Part shown: one piece after another, positions 58,088 through 64,000 of the stretch | Layout of the letters: each line of letters starts with the position of its first letter | Numbering within the stretch: position 1 is the first letter of the stretch | Assembly (NCBI GenBank): GCA_025558075.1 | Contig: JAHLKF010000014.1 | Coordinates: forward strand, 248,001 to 312,000 | DNA: 64,000 nucleotides | Origin: Gaertneriomyces semiglobifer | Lineage: Eukaryota > Chytridiomycota > Chytridiomycetes > Spizellomycetales > Spizellomycetaceae | Direction of reading: 5' to 3' | The notes under the pieces: model-generated | Database searches by the model: none | Seen by the model: the letters and a program-made list of their open reading frames with translations, nothing else | What the model was told of the DNA's origin: nothing | Translations under genes and position numbers: made by a program

Positions 58088-58380
58088 CTAATACGATATC
58101 CTCAATAAAGTGTCCCATATGTCGTACGCGGCCCGAAACCAGTGCTGCAGAGCAGGGTAATGCCTCTGGACAACATTTTGATGGGTTTGCGCTGCCAATC
58201 GGGAGAGCTGGTCGCGTGCTTCAGCAGACCATTTCAACCGGCAGCTCCGAAAGGCCACAAACAGTGGCAGAGCTATGGGTACTGCTGTAAATAGTTAGCG
58301 TTGGTGAACTCTGACGATAAATAAATACTAGTAGGATACTGGCCGCTTCCATGTCCATTCCACATGCTGGGCGTTGGCAT
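58088..58380 (-). CDS. Tiny two-exon gene, unknown
   Basis: Proposed exons 58380-58329 and 58284-58088 give 82 residues. The 44-nt intron starts GTATTT, contains a GCTAAC branch-like site and ends TTACAG, and phases agree. Exon 2 has good coding character: a short hydrophobic stretch VPIALPLFVAF, then an amphipathic helical part with SAEARDQLSRLAAQTHQNVV and ALQHWFRAAYDIWDTLLR. It may be a small membrane-associated or mitochondrial protein; no family was recognised. The first exon is the weaker half. Confidence 0.42.
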
Positions 58381-58766
58381 TTCTTTGAGAAAGCGTTCTC
58401 ACTTCCCGTAACTAACCCTACCGTACTCCTGGCGAACTCCTTTGAGTACTCCTCCTGGACATCACCAGGGAGCTCCCACGCACATTCTCAGGTATCTCTC
58501 TCGGAGAGAAAAGAAGCGCACTGTGTGGGGATTACCTATAGAGTGACCATTCTCGCTTCTAGACGAATGCTTTGCGCTGACAGGAACATAGGGCACGCAA
58601 TGTTGTGGCTGAAATTCGGCCCATGATAATCGAATGAGTGTAATCGCAAGACGTTCAACAGCAAAATCCGCAAGTCAAGGCGATATAAGCAACTATGAAA
58701 GTAACGGCAGCAGCGTACACGGTTCTTATTCACATTTCTATTGAGGAATTGTACAAACGAACACGC
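58381..58766. other. Spacer (390 bp)
   Basis: Between the tiny gene and the RPL12 stop. A plus-strand frame (58351-58626) overlaps the tiny gene's first exon and has no recognisable content. Confidence 0.4.
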
Positions 58767-59505
58767 TTATTCTTCAGGGATGTCAATCTCCTGCAAAAGA
58801 ACTCTGGTTAATACGACCGTATATACGTTCCAAACGGTGAGGCAATAGTCGACATACCCCAGAAGCCACCTTCTCGCTAACATCTTGCGGAGATTGGCCA
58901 TCAACAGTGCAACCAACGGAGAAGGCAGTACCGAGGATTTCCCTCACAGTACCCCTGAGTTCCTTGGCAAGAGACTTGAAGCGCATCTTACGGGCAATCT
59001 CAATGACCTGGTCCAAGGTGATGTTTCCAGAGTGCTTGACTATAATAACGGATCAGTCTCAGCACACTGATGTACACGAAAACAATAAAAAGTCAACATA
59101 CTGTTCTTCTCCTTCTTGCGGTCCCGTGCGGGTTCCTTCAAGGCCTTGATGACCAAAGAAGAAGCACTGGGAAGAACCTCAACGGCGGCCTGACGGTTTT
59201 GAATGACCAATCGGACGGTAATCCTGAGACCCTTCCAGTCCTTGGTGGCCTTGGCAATATCTTCACCGACCTTCTTGGGGGACTATATATTCGTCGATTC
59301 GCGTAAAGGAATATAGAAAGGAGGGCAAAATTGGGTTGGTTTCGCTGGTGTATACATTTCGCATCTGCAACAGCAAGAAGTCCTCCATACATACCAAACC
59401 AAGAGGACCGATCTTGGGAGCCAAGGCGGAACCACCAGCAACTTCACCACCAGTTGCCCTAAGGACAACGTAGGACACCGAGTTGGGATCAAACTTGGGA
59501 GGCAT
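58767..59505 (-). CDS. RPL12: 60S ribosomal protein L12 (uL11)
   Basis: Four exons (59505-59395, 59282-59102, 59039-58858, 58790-58767) give exactly 165 residues, the length of eukaryotic L12. It starts [21 protein letters not shown] and includes [38 protein letters not shown] and [18 protein letters not shown], ending EIDIPEE. It is a structural protein of the large-subunit stalk base that contacts the GTPase centre. Splices restore conserved peptides at each join. Four exons for 165 codons illustrates the intron density of the genome. Confidence 0.97.
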
Positions 59506-59913
59506 GTTTGACTGTAACAAAAAGTAACGTGTTAATGCAATTCCCTCGCCGTACTTCCTACTCTGTTTCCTCCATCGCTTTCGCACGCTTCGCTACTCTT
59601 ATCAAGCCTAACTGCATCCCACTGTACTCACCTCGTTGCTAGTATATGGTTGACACTAGGCTCCTTTTCACCGCAAACTGGAATCGCCTTCAACGCAACT
59701 CGACGACGAGAAACTGGCCATGCTCACGTGACATGTAATCTAGTTAGGGTATTGCACCTACCGCGTAGGGAGCATCCTCGCGTATTCTAACATTCACAGG
59801 ACCATTTTATTTATAATATGGAAGAATGGGCCTTATATCTACGGCCAGTGGGAGAAATAAATACAGAATAACCAGATGTACAGTGGACGGTGCCCCATAA
59901 ACGGCTCTGCAAT
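59506..59913. other. Spacer, RPL12 upstream region
   Basis: 408 bp between the RPL12 start and the polymerase eta stop, same strand. A minus-strand AATAAA near 59805 could end the polymerase eta transcript. No gene seen. Confidence 0.4.
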
Positions 59914-61888
59914 TTAAGCGCCAAAAAAGCCATCCAATAAGCCCTGTTGTTCCCCTTTTCGTTTTTTCACGCCCTTCTTTCCATTCGACGCCATTCTTGT
60001 ACTCTGATGACCATCCGAACTTGGCAAAGTTCTCTTGTTGTTCCGGGGAGCAGCCGGGTTCATTTCCCTATGCAAATCCATGGCCGCGTGGAAATCGCGA
60101 TGCTCACGTTGTGCGGTAGGGGATGGGGGAATAGGGGTATCGCATAGTGTGCACGTTATAGCTTCGGTGGTAAGTTGAGCCTCATCTTCAGCAATAGCGG
60201 TGGTATTTGGCGGGGACGTAGACGGAATAGGAGATAAGGTTGAAGTTGATGTACTATTGGATAACCAAGACTGGAATGCGGTTGGTAGACGCGGGGAGGA
60301 CGCCTCGGCTGTTGATGCTGGCGGGTTCATTTTTTGAGGCACATCGACCGTTGACGAGGCTATTTCCCCTGTAACCGACTCTGCCTTGGTGTCCCGTGTC
60401 GCTAGTGGGTGGGTTTGATCCTTTCGATCCAACCACCCTTTCATTACCCCTGTGTCGCCTCCTTGATTGCGTAGTCCGCCGACACTCATCCCCACGGATC
60501 CCCACACACCTTCCACATCTTTTACGCTCATCCATACCCTTTCACTCATTTTGGACACGTCAACATCCCTTCCAACCATGTCCACTCTGCGCGTCACAGT
60601 TCTGTCACCACCGAGGGTTACGCCCAAAAACTTTGGCCATTCATACGTTGTAGCGTACCGCGCATGCGACCGGGTATACAGCTCACAGGTGAGTGTGTGT
60701 AGCCATGGCCGCAAACGAGCCGTTGGAAGCGGCGGGCGAAGAGACTTATTAGAGCCAAGGGATTTCGCGATGGTTGAACTTGGAAGGATAGATTCGGACA
60801 ATTTGCCAAGAGGGACAAGCGAGAGCTCGTGATACGAGTTGGGGAAATGGCGTTGGAGGGTAGCCAGCGGAATGGCACCTAGATCGGCCACGGTAGTGAT
60901 GCCCAGGGCTTGACTAATCTCCTGGCCATGCTTCCCGCCTGTAAAGTGAAAGCACAATGAATACTAACACATATGTAACTGCACTCGAGACATCGCACGA
61001 AGCCGAAGTTTAATACTCACCAAATGATGGGATCTTGGAAAGAGGCATGGGAGCTAAAAATCCTACGGCCTCCGACTGCCTCAATATAGTCTGTTGATTC
61101 GGTTTGTTCGCTCCACTTCCCAGTTTCGCCAACATTTTGGTATGAGCAACACCGGCTGAGCAAGTATAACCTAGCTCATCCATTAAAGCCTTTCGCACTG
61201 TCTGCGCATACCGTGCTGCGAGCATCAACTGCAAGTCCTCCCATCCTGTGCTTGTATCACCCGTTTGCCCAACAGCGACTCCAAGGTCCGTTGTCCATCT
61301 TACAATTGGCAGTCCGTCCTCATCAAACTCATCATGTTGTAGCATCATCTCGGCAACATTGTCTGTGACATCCAAGTAAGCTTCATCTACACTCGCTTTC
61401 TGCATGCTTGTCGCGAAACGTTGAAAGACACCCATAATCTCCGCTGACGCCTCCCTATACGGGTCTAGCGACACTTTATGTGTTCGTTGATCGGCTTTAG
61501 GGTGATATGCCCAATAACCATCCCCTTCTTTGTAGGTTGCGACATGGACAAATGTAATTTCCGGACATTGCTTTTTAGCGTCAACGATAGTCATGAAGCG
61601 AGTGACACCGGCTGCTCGCGCGGGATAATTGACGGCGACGAGGGAGAACCATTGCTGGACTGCGAGAGGTGTGGTATAAGGGATTTCGAGACGGTGATGT
61701 TCTACTTGACACTAACGTTAGGTTGAGTTGTGAGTAAAGGTTGAAAGCGGAGAACGTGAGCATGTAAATATACGTACGTAGAAGCAGTCAAGATCAATAT
61801 GGAGAATGGCACGGGTGCTTAACTGCGGCGGTTTCCTCTTGTTCCCGACGTTTTCCTTCTCTGCTTCCGCTGTTGTTAAAGTGGCCAT
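59914..61888 (-). CDS. RAD30: DNA polymerase eta (Rad30/POLH)
   Basis: Three exons (61888-61778, 61711-61021, 60938-59914) give 608 residues. Y-family palm motifs are present: ILHIDLDCFY at the first exon end, YPARAAGVTRFM, and ASVDEAYLDVTD with the catalytic acidic pair. Next come CSAGVAHTKMLAKLGSGANKP and IPSFGGKHGQEISQALGI, the eta-type helix-hairpin-helix. Near the C-terminus CTLCDTPI...EHRDFHAAMDLH forms a UBZ ubiquitin-binding zinc finger, and the last residues QQGLLDGFF form a PCNA-binding PIP box. Polymerase eta copies past UV cyclobutane dimers. Its start is 161 bp from REV3, head-to-head. Confidence 0.94.
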
Positions 61889-62049
61889 TATACCCGTCCA
61901 TGTCGGTCAAGAAAAGAGTTCCTGAAGAACGCGAACCTGCGAAAGTTGCCAGCACCAAATCCTTCAATTGCCATTAATTACCGCCAGAAATTGAACGGCA
62001 AGGCGGACAGATCAATGACGGCTTCAAGGACCTCAGGTGCATTTCGATT
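61889..62049. promoter_or_regulatory. Shared divergent promoter of the two translesion polymerases
   Basis: Only 161 bp separate the polymerase eta and REV3 start codons, so both promoters and leaders overlap here. No TATA box was seen. Confidence 0.55.
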
Positions 62050-64000
62050 ATGGCGTCGCCGGACCCGCTGATCTCTGTCCGTCTTCTTTCACTCGATCAT
62101 TACCTTGCAACCCCGACGGAGTACGATATCCCCCTCACTCAATTCGCACCTCCAAACGCCGGAAGGTTAACGTCTGTCCTCAAAGTTCCGGTGATTAGGG
62201 TCTTCGGCGTGACAGAGACCGGCCAGAAATGTTGTCTCCATGTGCACGACTGCTATCCTTACATTTTTGTAGAGTATAACGGAGCGCCAGAGGATGATGG
62301 TAATGTCGGGTGCGCCCTCCAAAGTGCGGGACCACAGGAGAAACAAGCGGACTAAGCTGATTCATTGCTCTTTTCAGTGAACGCATATTGTTATCACCTG
62401 GGAACATCCATCAACCACGCCCTCTCACTGTCCACCAAGGGCGACCCAAATACAAGACCCTCTCAAATAGCTTCTGTCACGCTCACCAAGGGAATTCCAT
62501 TTTATGGCTTCCACGCCTCCTATCGCCCCTTTCTCAAGATCTCCTTTGTCAACCCGCACACTGTGCAAAGAGCCGTCACGCTTCTGCAAAACGGCGCCAT
62601 CATGGGACGGAAGTACAAGGTATACGAAGCCCATCTCCCGTATCTTCACCAATGGATGCTGGATTATGATATTTACGGATGTGAAGGAATAATGTGTAGA
62701 GGAGGGTTGTTCCGGATGCCCGTGTTAGACGTACCGCATGTTGTTCCGTCTGTTTATACGGAAAGCTCTATACCTCCAATGTTCCATTGGCCAAACGACA
62801 TCCGTGCCCCACCGCGGCAGTCCTATTGTGAACTGGAACTTGACGTATGGGCTCGTGATATCATGAACCGGAGTCGCATCAAAGAACGGGCGCGTAAGCC
62901 ACTTATCAGCACTCTTCCGGATGACCAGGGTGGGATGGTAATCCATGTGCCGAGCCTGGCGAGTATATGGGAAGACGAACGCGCCCGGCGCACCAAAAAC
63001 AGTGGCGGGAGTGTTACTGTGGGGGACGCAAACGGTGGTGTTGAACGAGTAGAAACTCTTCCATGGCGGAATGAGGCCAAGTTGCGAGAGCAATTAATGG
63101 ATGCTGTCAAAACCAAGCTGGGCGCTAGTGTGCCTACATTTACTGTACCAACTTGGGAAGATGACAGCATTCCAACCGCCTTTCAATCTGTGCAAGCATA
63201 CGATCCCGATGAGGATGTACAAGAAGAGTATGTTCCTTCACAAAAGCCACCCTCACAAACGTCTGTTGACTGGTCGCAATATTTTGGGACGATTGATCCT
63301 CATGTAGATATGGAGCGTGTAGAGGTAGTGATGTCGCAGGGGGAGAAAGAAATGGTGGATGTTTTGGCTGGATTGGCAAATGAAAACGAAAGTGAAGTGG
63401 GAGATGATGTTGAAATACCTTACGACACTAGTAGTGAGTACGGAGATGTTGATTCTGTGTTTGGCGATCTGAGGTCACCAGAATCGGCGGCATTCGGCAC
63501 TCCACGCAGCGGAAGAAGCGGACCGCTCTCCACGACATTGAGTGGCCGCGGACCATTTCTTCAGTCGCCTTTATCCAGAACTCCACCCAACCGAAACTCG
63601 CGGACTGCAGTATTTCCCGTTGATTCACCGATGGACATGGACGAAAATGCGGAGACGGAGCTGGAGTCCTCACCGACTTTGCGCTTTTCAGATAGAAATC
63701 GAGTAACAGCAGCAATGCTACACAGCCACATTCATCAGCCTCTTCCTTTTGATGATGCATACAAAAGCGACGATGATGAGTCCTTACCACCTTCACCCAC
63801 GAAACCTAGACCTGGCTCACAAAAGCTGCCACAGCTTGACGGAGCCTGGGATAGTCAGACTTCTGATACCGTATCACACGTGAGCGAAACCAGCAGTGAA
63901 CACGAATACGAAAGTAAGAACAACCTTTTTCTGAGTAGTGAAGGCGATCCAGATTCATCACCACCACGCAAGCTGAGTGGACGACGGGCGAAGAGCATCC
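62050..64000 (+). CDS. REV3: DNA polymerase zeta catalytic subunit (REV3), 5' part
   Basis: Two exons are visible (62050-62299 and 62378 to the right edge, still open), about 624 residues. The start PLISVRLLSLDHYLATPTEYD, then VPVIRVFGVTETGQKCCLHVH and YPYIFVEYNG, match the Rev3 N-terminal domain. After the splice NAYCYHLGTSINHAL, KGIPFYGFHASYRPFLKI, NGAIMGRKYKVYEAHLPYL and WMLDYDIYGC complete it. Past residue about 300 the protein is acidic and Ser/Pro-rich, as in the long linker of Rev3. The exonuclease-like and polymerase domains lie beyond the window. Polymerase zeta extends from lesions after insertion by Y-family polymerases such as eta. Confidence 0.93.

Noticed and set aside
1..64000. 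CRISPR arrays, insertion sequences, rRNA genes
   Set aside because: No regularly spaced repeats, transposase motifs with terminal repeats, or rRNA-like sequence were seen; the DNA is eukaryotic nuclear.

Overview
The window is nuclear DNA from a eukaryote, almost certainly an early-diverging fungus of the chytrid type (inference). Genes are compact and densely packed. Most are split by short introns of about 45-90 nt that start GTAAGT, GTGAGT or GTACGT and end in pyrimidine-CAG or TAG. The gene set mixes fungal features (an Abp2-like DNA-binding protein, fungal-style striatin) with genes missing from most yeasts but kept in early fungi and animals: TPX2, a SHOC1/Zip2-type meiotic protein, an STK32/YANK kinase, sepiapterin reductase, an EHD ATPase and a TMEM50 homologue. 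No virus, plasmid, CRISPR array or intact transposon was seen. Exon joins were worked out by eye from splice motifs, reading phase and family motifs. Joins were checked for phase, but no transcript data were available.

Layout. 1-8.6 kb: 3' end of a kynurenine aminotransferase (+), an SDR oxidoreductase (-), a Maf-like nucleotide pyrophosphatase (-), an uncertain small gene with a TATA box (-), sepiapterin reductase (-), then divergently a ten-exon SHOC1/Zip2-like gene (+). 8.8-13.2 kb: a mitochondrial two-HMG-box protein (-) and, divergently, a RasGAP (+). 13.8-26.7 kb: TPX2 (+), an STK32-like kinase (+), a mucin-like single-pass membrane protein (+), a 2.4 kb gene-free low-complexity stretch, and an Abp2-like protein (-). 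27-34.5 kb: an orphan CX3C protein (-), a degenerate tRNA-like sequence, and the 1,935-residue largest TFIIIC subunit (+), which carries a PHD finger. 35-42.2 kb: EHD ATPase (+), Rab1/Ypt1 (+), TMEM50/Vps68 (-), and a mitochondrial CoA-transferase (+). 42.5-50.5 kb: a GT14 glycosyltransferase (-), a small secreted orphan (-), a 1.6 kb gap and striatin (+). 50.7-57 kb: S-formylglutathione hydrolase (-), UFD1 (+), a three-KH-domain protein (-) and a flavin-reductase-fold protein (-). 57.3-64 kb: a frameshifted coiled-coil gene remnant (+), a tiny two-exon gene (-), ribosomal protein L12 (-), DNA polymerase eta (-) and, head-to-head with it, the 5' part of REV3 (DNA polymerase zeta) running off the right edge.

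How genes work together. Most neighbours are unrelated, as expected for a eukaryote. The exception is the eta/REV3 pair: two translesion polymerases that act in succession share a 161-bp intergenic region, which suggests co-regulation. Other divergent pairs with short shared promoters are SPR/SHOC1 (132 bp) and formylglutathione hydrolase/UFD1 (about 350 bp).
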